Part shown: piece after piece, positions 7,726 through 16,776 of the stretch | Layout: each line of letters opens with the position of its first letter | Numbering within the stretch: position 1 is the first letter of the stretch | Assembly (NCBI GenBank): GCA_021300175.1 | Contig: JAJTIC010000062.1 | Location: 1 to 47,281, forward strand | Length of the DNA stretch: 47,281 bases | Reading direction: 5' to 3' | Source: Pseudomonadota bacterium | GTDB taxonomy: Bacteria; Bdellovibrionota; Bdellovibrionia; Bdellovibrionales; Bdellovibrionaceae | Translations under genes and position numbers: made by a program | Notes under the pieces: model-generated | Database searches by the model: none | What the model was told of the DNA's origin: nothing | Seen by the model: only the letters and a program-made list of their open reading frames with translations

Positions 7726-9923
7726 ATCTTCTTTCGATTTCCCACAATCCATAAAAGATCTCCGGGTGCAAATTGAAGATCTAGCGGTGGATTGAGAATC
7801 CTGTGGCCTTGCCTTTCGATTCCTATAAGAAGTCCTTCGAACTTCTCTCGGATCAAAGAAGACTTCACTTGCACTCCAATCAAGCTACTACTTTCTGTCA
7901 GTAAGAGAGGCTCCAAAGACATCTCATCAGAGAGATGAGCAGAAGTTTCTTGGTGGAGCTGGAAAAGATCTTTTTCAAAGGACTCCATTTGTTGATCTGA
8001 TCCAATAAGATGCAAAAGATCTCCTGGCATTAAGATCTCATCCCGAGTGGGAGGAGAAATAAAACGGTGTCCCCTTTCAATTCCTGCAATGATAATTCCG
8101 TATTTTTCTTTAATTTTGAGATCAAAAAGATTTTTTCCGGTCATAACAGACTCCGCGGGAACAGAGAGTTCCGTTTTATGAGCGTCCCAAGGAACCATCA
8201 AGGGTAAGGATTTCTGCTTCTTAGCGGTGCCATCAAGCTGGCTGAGGAAGCGACTTTCAAACCACGTGTAGACGGGTTCTAAGTATCGATACAAAAAATA
8301 AAACAAGACAGTGAAAAGAATCAGGGAAATTCCTAAGACAAATTTCAGTCCCACCAACTGAGAAAGAAGGGATGTAAGTATCCCTAGGGCAAGAATAAAA
8401 CGAAACCCTAAAAGTGTTCTTCGGAGGTGGATGCTCATCTTGGTTTTTAAAATCTCTCCCACGGCAGGATCTGAAGGTTTTGCAAAAACCAAAGCCCAAA
8501 GAAAGGGGCTTGCGACCAAGATGGCTGTTCCTAAGCTGAGGATCTGAGCTAAACGGCGGTTTTGCAATTCATCAGTCAAGAATGGATAGAGAAACTTAGA
8601 CACCAGAAGAAAGATTGCGATCGAAATCACCGCATTGATCATGATTTTTTGGAAATGAGAAAAAACAACTTGTCTCCATTCCGGTGAAGCTGAAATGAGC
8701 CTTGAAGTTTCACTGTACTGTTGAACTTGAGCAATAAACTTCTCAGGAACCAAAAAAGACAAAAACTTGATGATGACATCTCGCTTTTTCAGAAGAAAAG
8801 GTGTGGTGAAAGAAGTGACTAAGCAAACACCGACTGAAATCGCATAGAGTTCCTCGCCAGCGACTTTGCCCGCGATGGCAATACCCGCAAAGATAAAGGA
8901 AAACTCCCCAATTTGAGAAAGGGAAATTCCTGTTTCCAGTGCGGCTCGAGGAGACTGTCCAACCAGCATTCCGCCAGCGCTGGCAAAAAAGATTTTACCC
9001 ACGATGACAGCCAGCGAAAGACCAATAATCACGCTGGGTTGTTCAACAAAAACTTGGGGTTCAACAAGCATCCCCACAGAAACAAAGAAAATAGCTGCAA
9101 ACAAGTCTTTGATCGGATTTAAGAGCTTTTCGATGCGGTGTTGCTGCTCTGTTTCGCCGATGAGAGATCCCATGATAAACGCACCGAGCGCTGCAGAGAA
9201 GCCAGCTTTTGAGGCAATCACCACCATTCCTAAGCAAAATGCCATGGAAGTGATGAGAGCTAGCTCATCTGTCAAGAAATGGCGAATTGACTTAAGAAGT
9301 TGCGGGATTAGGAAAAGGCCCGTCACAAACCACAAGATGAGGAAAAAGCTTAATTTCAGAGTTTCAAGCCCTAGAGCAAAGCCTGAGACTTCTTGGCTGA
9401 TCGCGAGAGTTGTGAGGAGCACGATCAAGAGGACCGCGACAATATCTTCGACAATGAGGATTCCAAAAACCATGTTGGCAAAGCTCTTGGATTTCAGATT
9501 CTGTTCCTCAAAGGATTTAATAATAATTGAAGTCGAAGAAATACACAGAATCGCACCTAAAAACAGGCTCGTGGTGATGTTCCACTCGAGAGCTGTGCCA
9601 AAAGCGAAGCCTATACCGAACATTCCCAAGATTTGAATCATGGCTGCAAGAAGTGCTGGCCCTCCCACGCTCGTCAGTTTTTTAAAGTTGAATTCAAGGC
9701 CTAAGCTAAATAAGAGAAAGATAATCCCAAGCTCACCCCAAACTTTAATGGCTTCTGAATCTTTCACCGTGGGGAATAGGTCAAAGGCTGGCCCCACAAC
9801 CATTCCTGCCAGCAAATAGCCTAAAATCATGGGAAGCTTTAAGAAGCGAAAAAGCAGGGCTGTGCTCGCGGCAGTGAAGAGAATCAAGGCAAGATCAGTG
9901 ATCAGTTGAGGAAGAGTGTGCAT
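7704..9923 (-). CDS. CPA2-family cation:proton antiporter with two RCK-C domains
   Basis: 739 residues. Residues 1-390 are a Kef/CPA2 monovalent cation:proton antiporter core of about 12 membrane helices (FLLFSLGLEF, SSTSIIIKS and AALGAFIMGSLIGE are typical family segments). A further hydrophobic block of about four helices lies at ~425-550. The C-terminal ~180 residues hold two RCK-C (TrkA-C) type ligand-binding domains, each with the pattern GxxIxGIERxGHRxxxPP..xxPGDLLxxxG. The Rossmann-type RCK-N domain of KefB/KefC is absent, so gating by NAD(H) or glutathione adducts as in KefC is unlikely; control by a small ligand at RCK-C is possible. It probably exports K+ or Na+ in exchange for protons at the inner membrane. 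It is transcribed alone, divergent from mutS. Confidence 0.85.
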   Translation of the reverse strand: MHTLPQLITDLALILFTAASTALLFRFLKLPMILGYLLAGMVVGPAFDLFPTVKDSEAIKVWGELGIIFLLFSLGLEFNFKKLTSVGGPALLAAMIQILGMFGIGFAFGTALEWNITTSLFLGAILCISSTSIIIKSFEEQNLKSKSFANMVFGILIVEDIVAVLLIVLLTTLAISQEVSGFALGLETLKLSFFLILWFVTGLFLIPQLLKSIRHFLTDELALITSMAFCLGMVVIASKAGFSAALGAFIMGSLIGETEQQHRIEKLLNPIKDLFAAIFFVSVGMLVEPQVFVEQPSVIIGLSLAVIVGKIFFASAGGMLVGQSPRAALETGISLSQIGEFSFIFAGIAIAGKVAGEELYAISVGVCLVTSFTTPFLLKKRDVIIKFLSFLVPEKFIAQVQQYSETSRLISASPEWRQVVFSHFQKIMINAVISIAIFLLVSKFLYPFLTDELQNRRLAQILSLGTAILVASPFLWALVFAKPSDPAVGEILKTKMSIHLRRTLLGFRFILALGILTSLLSQLVGLKFVLGISLILFTVLFYFLYRYLEPVYTWFESRFLSQLDGTAKKQKSLPLMVPWDAHKTELSVPAESVMTGKNLFDLKIKEKYGIIIAGIERGHRFISPPTRDEILMPGDLLHLIGSDQQMESFEKDLFQLHQETSAHLSDEMSLEPLLLTESSSLIGVQVKSSLIREKFEGLLIGIERQGHRILNPPLDLQFAPGDLLWIVGNRKKIKNPEEP

Positions 9924-10007
9924 TTCGCCATGCTAGCAGAACAGAAGCATTGCGTAAACATTTTGAATTTGATTGATAAATGGAGTCTTGAGTCATAACC
10001 GAAAGGA

Positions 10008-12473
10008 ATGACTCCATTGATGAAGCAGTACTGGGAAATTAAAGCTCTCCATAAAGAAGAAATCTTGTTATTTCGTATGGGAGATTTCTATGAAATGTTT
10101 TTTGATGATGCGATTAAAGCTTCGTCGATTTTGGGAATTGCCCTCACTTCCAGGAATAAAAAAAGTGCTGATGAAACGCCCATGTGCGGAGTTCCTTATC
10201 ACTCGATTGCAGGCCCCATCAATAAACTACTCGCTCAGGGGCTCAAAGTGGCCATTTGCGAACAGGTGGAAGATCCAAAGACTGCGAAAGGGATTGTCAA
10301 GCGAGCGGTGACTCGGATTTTGACCCCTGGCATGGTTTACGATGTTGAAACCCTCGAGTTTCATCGCAGTTATTATATCGCAGCTCTGGATCAAGAAAGT
10401 TTGTCTTTACTGGACACAAGCACGGCGGAAGCGAAGTACTTTCTGCAGCCTCTGGAGCAAAGCCTCAAAGTCCTTGAATTGATTCAAGTGGCAGAAATGA
10501 TTGTGAGTGAAGATCATCGCCAATTGGTGCCTTCTCAATTGCAGAATCTGCTGAGTGTTCACGAAGGGCTTTGGAAATCCCAAATCGCACTTCCGCAAAC
10601 TGCCCAGCGAATTTTAAGCTATGTGCAGAAAGCAGGACTTTCTCCTGAAACTTTTGAGAAGAGATTCCACCGAGAAGTGATGTCCGCAGAGCGTTTGCAC
10701 TTGAGCTCGGTCACTTGTCGGCACTTAGAGCTCTTTGAAAGTTACGCACAAAAGCTTGAAGGAAGTTTGTACTGGGCGATCAATCGCACCAAAACGTCTA
10801 TGGGGGCAAGGCTGCTCAGGCAGTGGATGACTTTTCCTTTGCGGGATCTCTCAGCTCTCAAGGGTCGCCAGGACAAAGTGGATTTTTGGATCGCAGACTT
10901 ACCCCTGCTGAAAAAAGTTCGGGAGCTTCTGGGGGGCATGGGAGATCTTGAGAGGCGCTTCACAAAAGCGACGTCTGTTCAAGCCCATGGGAGAGATTTG
11001 ATCTCTTTTGCAGAGTCTTTGAAGTACGGAATTGCGAGTCTTGAATATGCCGAACATTTTCCGGAGAGAAATGAAGCGCTGAGTACTTTGGTCGAAAAAA
11101 TATTAACGACCTTGGTGGAAGATCCCCCAATGACTGTAAAGCAAGGCGGGATGGTTCGAAAGGGAGTCTCTTCGGAACTTGATGAGTGGATTGAAATTTC
11201 CACGAATTCTCAAGCTTTGGTTGAGAGTTTAGAGAAGCGAGAGAAGGAATCAACAGGGATTTCAAGTCTCAAGATTCGTTACAACAATGTTTTTGGCTAC
11301 TATATTGAGATTACGAACACTCACAAAGAAAAGGTTCCTGCACACTATTTGCGAAAGCAGACTTTAGCCAATGCGGAACGCTACTACACCGAGGAGTTGA
11401 TTGAGCTTGAAAAGAAAGTCTTAAAAGCTCAGTCCGTTCGCAGTGAACTCGAGTTTAAAATCTTTGAAGAGCTCAAAGAAGAGATTAAAAAAGCGACACC
11501 TCAGATCCTTAGGCTTTCGCATCAAGTGGCCGAGATGGATGTGCTCTCATCTTTTGCTGCTTTAGCGCGTGAGCGGTCTTACACAAAACCTGAAGTGAGT
11601 GAAACAGGAATTTCAGTCGTGGGGCTTAGGCATCCAGTGATTGAACAGTTTCAAAAAGGACAGTTTGTTGCCAACGATCTCAAGTTGGATCAAGGGGAAC
11701 TATTGCTTTTAACTGGACCCAATATGGCCGGTAAATCGACCTTTATGAGGCAAGTGGCTCTGAATGCCATCCTTCATCAGATCGGATCCTACGTAGCTGC
11801 GGATCAAGCAAAGCTTCCGCTGTTTGATCGAATTTTCACTCGCATCGGAGCTTCCGATATGTTGACCGAGGGCTTGTCAACTTTCATGGTTGAAATGACC
11901 GAAACAGCCAGCATTCTGCGGGAAGTGAGTGCTTCTTCGCTTGTGATCATGGATGAAATTGGCCGAGGGACTTCCACTTTTGACGGAATGAGTCTTGCGC
12001 AAGCAATTTGCGAGTATCTGCTCTCGGAAAAATCTGCTCTGACTCTGTTTGCAACCCATTATCATGAGCTCACGGAGCTCGCAGGAGCTTTTCCTCAAAT
12101 GAAAGTGGGACATCTGTCTGTTCAAGAAAAAGATGGTAACATAAGATTTCTTTACTCCTTCACTTCAGGACCTGCCAAAAGAAGTTACGGCATTCAAGTT
12201 GCTAAACTGGCAGGTTTGCCAGCTCCAGTGATTCAGAGAGCTCAAAAGTTACTTAAGGAAAAAGAATCTCTCGGTGACGGTGTGTCTACGCAGTTATCTT
12301 TGATGTCACAGGCGCTGATTCAGAGTGAAGAGAGCTCACCTCTGGCTGAAAAAGATCAAGCCCTTCAAGCTTTGATTCAAGAGGTGCAAGAGTTTTCCCT
12401 GTCGACAAAGACGCCATTAGACGCCATGATTAAAATTGCACAATGGCAACAGCAGATATCCAAGCCCTCATAG
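10008..12473 (+). CDS. mutS: DNA mismatch repair protein MutS
   Basis: 821 residues, close to the normal length of about 850. The mismatch-contact motif F27-Y-E29 lies in the N-terminal domain (GDFYEMF). The ATPase domain has Walker A G570-T578 (GPNMAGKST) and Walker B with D649-E650 (VIMDEIGRGTS), followed by the ATHYHEL signature. The central lever and clamp regions and a C-terminal helical tail are present. The protein recognises mispairs and small loops and recruits MutL. ATG 10008 has GAAAGGA just upstream. The 3' end overlaps the GlnD-like gene by 31 bases, implying co-transcription. mutL is not in the window. Confidence 0.97.
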   Translation: MTPLMKQYWEIKALHKEEILLFRMGDFYEMFFDDAIKASSILGIALTSRNKKSADETPMCGVPYHSIAGPINKLLAQGLKVAICEQVEDPKTAKGIVKRAVTRILTPGMVYDVETLEFHRSYYIAALDQESLSLLDTSTAEAKYFLQPLEQSLKVLELIQVAEMIVSEDHRQLVPSQLQNLLSVHEGLWKSQIALPQTAQRILSYVQKAGLSPETFEKRFHREVMSAERLHLSSVTCRHLELFESYAQKLEGSLYWAINRTKTSMGARLLRQWMTFPLRDLSALKGRQDKVDFWIADLPLLKKVRELLGGMGDLERRFTKATSVQAHGRDLISFAESLKYGIASLEYAEHFPERNEALSTLVEKILTTLVEDPPMTVKQGGMVRKGVSSELDEWIEISTNSQALVESLEKREKESTGISSLKIRYNNVFGYYIEITNTHKEKVPAHYLRKQTLANAERYYTEELIELEKKVLKAQSVRSELEFKIFEELKEEIKKATPQILRLSHQVAEMDVLSSFAALARERSYTKPEVSETGISVVGLRHPVIEQFQKGQFVANDLKLDQGELLLLTGPNMAGKSTFMRQVALNAILHQIGSYVAADQAKLPLFDRIFTRIGASDMLTEGLSTFMVEMTETASILREVSASSLVIMDEIGRGTSTFDGMSLAQAICEYLLSEKSALTLFATHYHELTELAGAFPQMKVGHLSVQEKDGNIRFLYSFTSGPAKRSYGIQVAKLAGLPAPVIQRAQKLLKEKESLGDGVSTQLSLMSQALIQSEESSPLAEKDQALQALIQEVQEFSLSTKTPLDAMIKIAQWQQQISKPS

Positions 12474-14557
12474 AACTGAGAACGCAGCTTGAGAAAGAAT
12501 TTCAAGATGCAGTGAAATCCGCGTCCGTTAAGAATTTCGGTCCTCGAAGCTCTCGGAAATATTCAGTCGGTCTTGAGAAGATACTGAAAAAGAACCTTCT
12601 ATGGCGGGCGGCGAAACCTATTCTCCTGGGAAGTTGGGGGGAGAGAACACTGACTCTTCAGAGTGACTTTGAAGTTCTTTTTGTGGGTGATGAGCGTTCT
12701 GTGGGATTCATCGTTCAGGAAGCGGCTCGCCTTGGGTTTCCTCTGCGCGCAAGAATGCCCGCTTCAAAAAAGAATTGGTTTTACCGAGCTGATTATCGTG
12801 ATGAGCTGGCTCTTTTTTTAGGAAGAGCTCTTTTCTTGCAAGATGAAAAGAGTCTTCAAAAGCAAATTTCTTCACGAAAAAAGAAATTTCCCGAATTGCG
12901 CTTTAAAAAATTGATTCTTAAAGAGCGAAAAATAAGACATGAGAAGTATCCTTGGTCTGTAGAGCCCAATGTCAAGTTTGGCCCTGGGGGGCTTCGAGAT
13001 TTAAGTCTTGTGAAAGCTTGGGTGAAAATCAAATCCAAGTCGCGAGTGCACTCAGATTTAAAATTAAAGTCCTGTGAGAATTTTCTGCTGTCGGTTCGCT
13101 GGTATCTTCATTTATTCGGAGCCAGTAAGGTTCGGAAAGATCAGCTCCTGAAAGAAGTTTCCATTGAAATTACAAAATTTTTTCATGGACTTGAGCAAAA
13201 AAAATTCTATCGATCTCTTTATCAGCAGTTTCAAAAAGTTGATGCAGAATTCTTCTCTTGTTTTGAAAAGAGTCGATCCAAAAGAACGGCCTCCGCTGCT
13301 TCAGGACTTGGTCGATATCTTAAAGCTTCTTCTGAAGATCTTGGGTCTTTGTTTCGCTCGCAAGCCTTGCACAAGTCGTTGCCAGATCTCGACCGTTTGA
13401 CGGGATATGTTCAGTTTGATCAGTATCATCTTTACCCTGCCAATAAGCATATTGAGCAAGCTTGTGTTTTGACGGCTCAGTTTGTAGAGGGGCGTTTTTC
13501 ATCGCCACTTGCGCAAAAGCTTCATGGGTTTTTATTTCCTAAATCCGCGCGATTTGCGCAAGTTCGTTCTGAAAACAAAGTGATTTTAAAGCTCTTAGCT
13601 CTTTTTCATGATCTGTCAAAGGGACTCCAGGGAGATCACTCAGAGGTTGGATCAGTAAGAACTGAAAAAATTCTCATTCAACTGGGAATTTCTCGAGAAA
13701 TCTCTGAAGAAGTGAAGTTCTTGGTGGCCGAACATCTTACGTTTTCTCACCTGGCTTTCCGAGGTCAGCCAGCTCAAGCGACGAGTAAGAAAGTGATCAA
13801 GGAGAAAGGATTTAATCCGAGACGAAGTGCTTTACTGCTTGCGTTCACAGTGATTGATATCGTAGCGACAAACCCCTCGGCTTTGACTTCATGGAAAGAG
13901 ACTCTTTTGGAGCAAATCTGGAAGCATTATATCGCTGAGCCGGGTCTACTTTGGCGAGGCTATGGGGACATTTCGTTGGATCAAGTTTTGATGGATGAAC
14001 TGGGGGAAGATTTCCTCGTTGAAGATTTGCAAGCTTGCGAACGAGCTTGCTCGGAACAGAGAGCAGAAGACTTAAAGATTCAGCAAGTGAAGGGGATGAT
14101 CTGGGTTCGTCTACATGATTCTCAGGATCGGATTGGTTTACTGGCCGATGGATTAACACAGCTTTTTTCTATTGGTGCTTCTGTGGATCAAGCTTTTGTT
14201 CTGACTCATCCTCGCATTGGTGTTTACGATTGGTTTAAAATCGCGGGTTTTACAGAAGTTGAATCTTTGAAAAAGCGTTGGGCCTGGAAGCAGAAGAAAG
14301 TGGAGTTTCCTCAATATCATTTGCAGAAGATCGAAATTTTTTCTGAAGATCAGGAGGTTCTCCGAATCCTCGTGAAGGGCGAAGATCAGAAGGGGCTTTT
14401 AGCTTACTTAGCGCATGTGTTGTCTGGTTTGGGCTTAAGAATTTTAGAGCTCAGAGCGACAACTTGGGGTCAGCGAGTGGAAGATATGGTTGTGATTCAA
14501 AGGCCTGCGGCGTTGAGCTCACAGGAACTCATCTCACTCATTCAAGAGCAGTTTTAG
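12443..14557 (+). CDS. glnD: GlnD-like protein (PII uridylyltransferase family), shortened
   Basis: 704 residues against roughly 850-900 in typical GlnD. An N-terminal nucleotidyltransferase signature is present but unusual (LGSWGERT with G63-S64, then S-D75-F-E77 in place of the usual DxD). The family hallmark GPGGLRDL is at 180-187, and VQFDQYHLY near 323-331 corresponds to the family's QYDxxHxYTVDEH with the second half changed (PANKH). An HD phosphohydrolase domain follows (FHDLSKG with H389-D390, then GDHSEVG and AEHLTFSH), then two C-terminal ACT domains (~565-640 and ~648-700). GlnD normally uridylylates and deuridylylates PII in response to glutamine. The HD and ACT parts look intact; the transferase part is the doubtful one. 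It overlaps mutS by 31 bases; no clear ribosome site was seen. Confidence 0.75.
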   Translation: MATADIQALIELRTQLEKEFQDAVKSASVKNFGPRSSRKYSVGLEKILKKNLLWRAAKPILLGSWGERTLTLQSDFEVLFVGDERSVGFIVQEAARLGFPLRARMPASKKNWFYRADYRDELALFLGRALFLQDEKSLQKQISSRKKKFPELRFKKLILKERKIRHEKYPWSVEPNVKFGPGGLRDLSLVKAWVKIKSKSRVHSDLKLKSCENFLLSVRWYLHLFGASKVRKDQLLKEVSIEITKFFHGLEQKKFYRSLYQQFQKVDAEFFSCFEKSRSKRTASAASGLGRYLKASSEDLGSLFRSQALHKSLPDLDRLTGYVQFDQYHLYPANKHIEQACVLTAQFVEGRFSSPLAQKLHGFLFPKSARFAQVRSENKVILKLLALFHDLSKGLQGDHSEVGSVRTEKILIQLGISREISEEVKFLVAEHLTFSHLAFRGQPAQATSKKVIKEKGFNPRRSALLLAFTVIDIVATNPSALTSWKETLLEQIWKHYIAEPGLLWRGYGDISLDQVLMDELGEDFLVEDLQACERACSEQRAEDLKIQQVKGMIWVRLHDSQDRIGLLADGLTQLFSIGASVDQAFVLTHPRIGVYDWFKIAGFTEVESLKKRWAWKQKKVEFPQYHLQKIEIFSEDQEVLRILVKGEDQKGLLAYLAHVLSGLGLRILELRATTWGQRVEDMVVIQRPAALSSQELISLIQEQF

Positions 14558-14760
14558 GCTTTCTGCTTTTGGGATTGACCCTTTTTTCCAGCCTGGGTTC
14601 CTGTGTGGTTTCTCCAGTTATATTGAGGGTCATTTTTCAAACGATTCTGCCAAGCTTCCCATTTTTTCTTTGGGAATTTATGTTGGACATTGCCTGACTC
14701 ATCAAAAATATCGGGATCTTTGCCAAATAAGAAATCCAAAACAAATTTTCCAATACCCAT
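14554..14760 (-). CDS. Small hydrophilic protein, unknown function
   Basis: 68 residues from ATG 14760 with AGGGG seven to nine bases upstream. The N-terminal half (MGIGKFVLDFLFGKDPDIFD) is short and amphipathic; the second half is rich in Lys, Asn, Gln and Trp (KKKWEAWQNRL, then YNWRNH). No signal peptide, Cys cluster or known motif. It overlaps the convergent GlnD-like gene by 4 bases at the 3' end. The coding call rests on the ribosome site, the sensible composition and the fit between neighbours. I do not recognise a family. Confidence 0.55.
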   Translation of the reverse strand: MGIGKFVLDFLFGKDPDIFDESGNVQHKFPKKKWEAWQNRLKNDPQYNWRNHTGTQAGKKGQSQKQKA

Positions 14761-14818
14761 ATGAAACCCCTATGACTCCATCAGATTAACTGGAAGTCCT
14801 AGGTCGAGGCAAGAAGGA

Positions 14819-15091
14819 TTAAATAGTTCGCGGATTAGCGCACACATCAATGATATCAAGTCCCGTGGACTCGTTCAGTCGTTGCCCTTTTTTGAAATGC
14901 TTGAAGCAGGTCTGAGCGGCGCGTTCAAAAGCTTGGTCGTAGGAAGAAGCTGTCTGAGTGTACTCAAAGGTTTCCCCATTCATCTTGAAGCGGAAAGAAT
15001 AGACTTTGGCTCCAGGTTCTGTGGAGATCCAAGCGTGGCTGGCACTGCAAAAGCCAAGAATAGCCACCATCGCAATCAAGATCTTCTTCAT
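14819..15091 (-). CDS. Small secreted protein
   Basis: 90 residues. A clear signal peptide (residues 1-20, ending ASHAW) is followed by a compact domain with two cysteines in the mature part (about residues 62 and 84) that could form a disulfide. A strong GAGGAGG site precedes the ATG. It is 58 bases upstream of the 68-residue gene and co-directional with it, and divergent from the APP1-type gene. No known family recognised; likely periplasmic. Confidence 0.7.
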   Translation of the reverse strand: MKKILIAMVAILGFCSASHAWISTEPGAKVYSFRFKMNGETFEYTQTASSYDQAFERAAQTCFKHFKKGQRLNESTGLDIIDVCANPRTI

Positions 15092-15266
15092 GGTCGCCTC
15101 CTCTGTTTCCTATCGTCTGACTGAAGGAAGGAGCAAAGTCTAGGCCGTGAGAGCTTCGTGTGATTTCATATTGAGGCACTATAACTATCTGAAAAGAGTA
15201 GGAAATATTGTTTTACATTCTTCTCATTCTGGGACAGTATCACGCTGTCTAAGGGGAGATTTTCAC

Positions 15267-15974
15267 ATGACTAAGTCCTGGACATCGCTTGTTCATTTAC
15301 TGCTTGGGGTCTTGTTGTTGATTGGCGGTTCAGTAAGTGTCGCCGAAGGCTCTCGTACTTCGCGTTCAACGATTTTGATTTCTGACATCGATGATACTCT
15401 CAAAATTTCTCATGTTCTCAATACTGCTGAGTCTGTCGGCAGTGCTGGTAAAGTCGGGAATCATTTTTTAGGAATGGCAGGACTTTTTCGCCATGCGGAT
15501 ATTCCCACCTATTATGTGAGCAATGCTCCTGAATCTCTGATGGGAGCCAGTCATGAACTTTTCTTGATGTATAACGATTTTCCCGCGGGTGAAATGCACT
15601 TAAGAAAGAGCCTTTCCGATGAAAATCATAAAGTGGAAACTCTGATCGAGATTATTGATCGAACAAAACCCGAAAGAGTGATTTTGGTGGGAGACAATGG
15701 GGAGCAGGATCCAGCGATTTACCAGTTGATCCAGAGTCGATACCCTGAGATTCAGTTCCAAATTTATATCCATTGGGTTTATGACTCTCAAGGGAAGAGC
15801 GACCGAGGGGCCCCGCTGCCGGCAGGACAAAGAGGTTTTGTGACAGCTTTGGATCTTGGGCTCCAATGGGTTCAAACCGGAGATCTTTCAGCCAATGATC
15901 TTCAGAGCTTTGAACTCACATTGCTCAATCAGAGACCTGAGCTAAAAAAGTTACTTCTGAAGCGTTGTCGTTAA
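15267..15974 (+). CDS. Secreted APP1-type (DUF2183) phosphatase
   Basis: 235 residues from ATG 15267, preferred over an upstream in-frame start at 15147 because AGGGGAG precedes it and the product then starts with a signal peptide (residues 1-26, LLLGVLLLIGGSVSVAEG). The mature protein begins with the HAD-like nucleophile motif D40-I-D42-D-T44 (ILISDIDDTLK), followed by YVSNAPESL and a later acidic motif (RVILVGDNGEQDPAIY), the three blocks of the phosphatidate phosphatase APP1 catalytic domain. Yeast App1 dephosphorylates phosphatidic acid; an exported bacterial member would act in the periplasm or outside the cell on an unknown phospho-ester. It is followed after one base by the Cys-cluster gene. 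Confidence 0.8.
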   Translation: MTKSWTSLVHLLLGVLLLIGGSVSVAEGSRTSRSTILISDIDDTLKISHVLNTAESVGSAGKVGNHFLGMAGLFRHADIPTYYVSNAPESLMGASHELFLMYNDFPAGEMHLRKSLSDENHKVETLIEIIDRTKPERVILVGDNGEQDPAIYQLIQSRYPEIQFQIYIHWVYDSQGKSDRGAPLPAGQRGFVTALDLGLQWVQTGDLSANDLQSFELTLLNQRPELKKLLLKRCR

Positions 15975-15975
15975 A

Positions 15976-16776
15976 ATGTTGAAAGACCTGATTCATCCGA
16001 CGTTGCAGTCATTTCTTCCCAAAGAGCTGGTGCAGCAACCGCTGAAAGAAGTGAAAGCCAATTGCTCTGATTGTATCATGGCAAGGCCTCACAATAAAAA
16101 GCGTGTGCACTACAACCCAAAACTTAAGTGTTGCACTTTTGAACCTTTCGTTCCTAATTTTTCAGTGGGTTACATTTTAAAGAACCCAAGTCTTACTGGG
16201 ATATCGGCTGTCCAAACCAAAATTCAACGGCGAGAGTATGCTCTTCCTATAGGTATGGTGGCCCCCGTGCGATTTCAAGTGGAGTTCTCAAAAAGAAAGG
16301 TGGGGGATTTTGGTCAGAAATCAGACTGGCTTTGTCCTTACTATGACTTTCAAGAAGAGTCCTGCGGGATCTGGCCTGCTCGCGGAAGTGTCTGCACGAG
16401 TTTTTATTGTCACAGCAGTTACGGAGACCGTGGTCTGCAGTTCTGGAAAAATTTTGGGGATTTCCTTCATATTGTTGAAATGTCTTTGATGGAAGAAGCT
16501 CTTGTGGAGCTTGATTTTTCGCCTCGTCAGATCTCGGAGCTTTTGGGGTACATGAATCGCACTTTGGGGACGGCTGCAGAAATGAGGTCATGGGTCATAC
16601 CAGAGGCTAAATTTAAAATGTTATGGAATGGCTATGATGAGGACATCGAAGGTTTCTATCTCAAGACTCTCAAGTGGGTCGAAGGACTTTCAGAAGCTGG
16701 CTTTTATCAGTCCATTGGAGAACTCGGAGAGAAGGCTTTGACCCAAGCTTTAAAAAGTCTTAAACCCTTGTTATGA
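15976..16776 (+). CDS. YkgJ-like Cys-cluster protein (putative metal binder)
   Basis: 266 residues, cytoplasmic. Eight cysteines fall in two groups: C30-x2-C33 plus C52-C53, and C120-x9-C130-x9-C140-x4-C145. The second group, with PYYDFQEESC and RGSVCTSFYC, follows the layout of the YkgJ/UPF0153 family (CPFL...CSIY..RP..CR.F.C), thought to chelate Zn or Fe. The C-terminal ~110 residues are helical with no recognised motif. The start follows the APP1 gene stop by one base, and the stop overlaps the sufE start (ATGA), so the two are translationally coupled. That link to SufE makes an Fe-S or metal-related role plausible, but this is inference. Confidence 0.7.
   Translation: MLKDLIHPTLQSFLPKELVQQPLKEVKANCSDCIMARPHNKKRVHYNPKLKCCTFEPFVPNFSVGYILKNPSLTGISAVQTKIQRREYALPIGMVAPVRFQVEFSKRKVGDFGQKSDWLCPYYDFQEESCGIWPARGSVCTSFYCHSSYGDRGLQFWKNFGDFLHIVEMSLMEEALVELDFSPRQISELLGYMNRTLGTAAEMRSWVIPEAKFKMLWNGYDEDIEGFYLKTLKWVEGLSEAGFYQSIGELGEKALTQALKSLKPLL

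Noticed and set aside
9004-9636. A 210-codon open frame on the plus strand inside the antiporter gene
   Set aside because: It is antisense to a well-supported transporter, has a basic, Arg/Lys/Thr-rich composition without domains, and no ribosome site; a shadow of the real frame.
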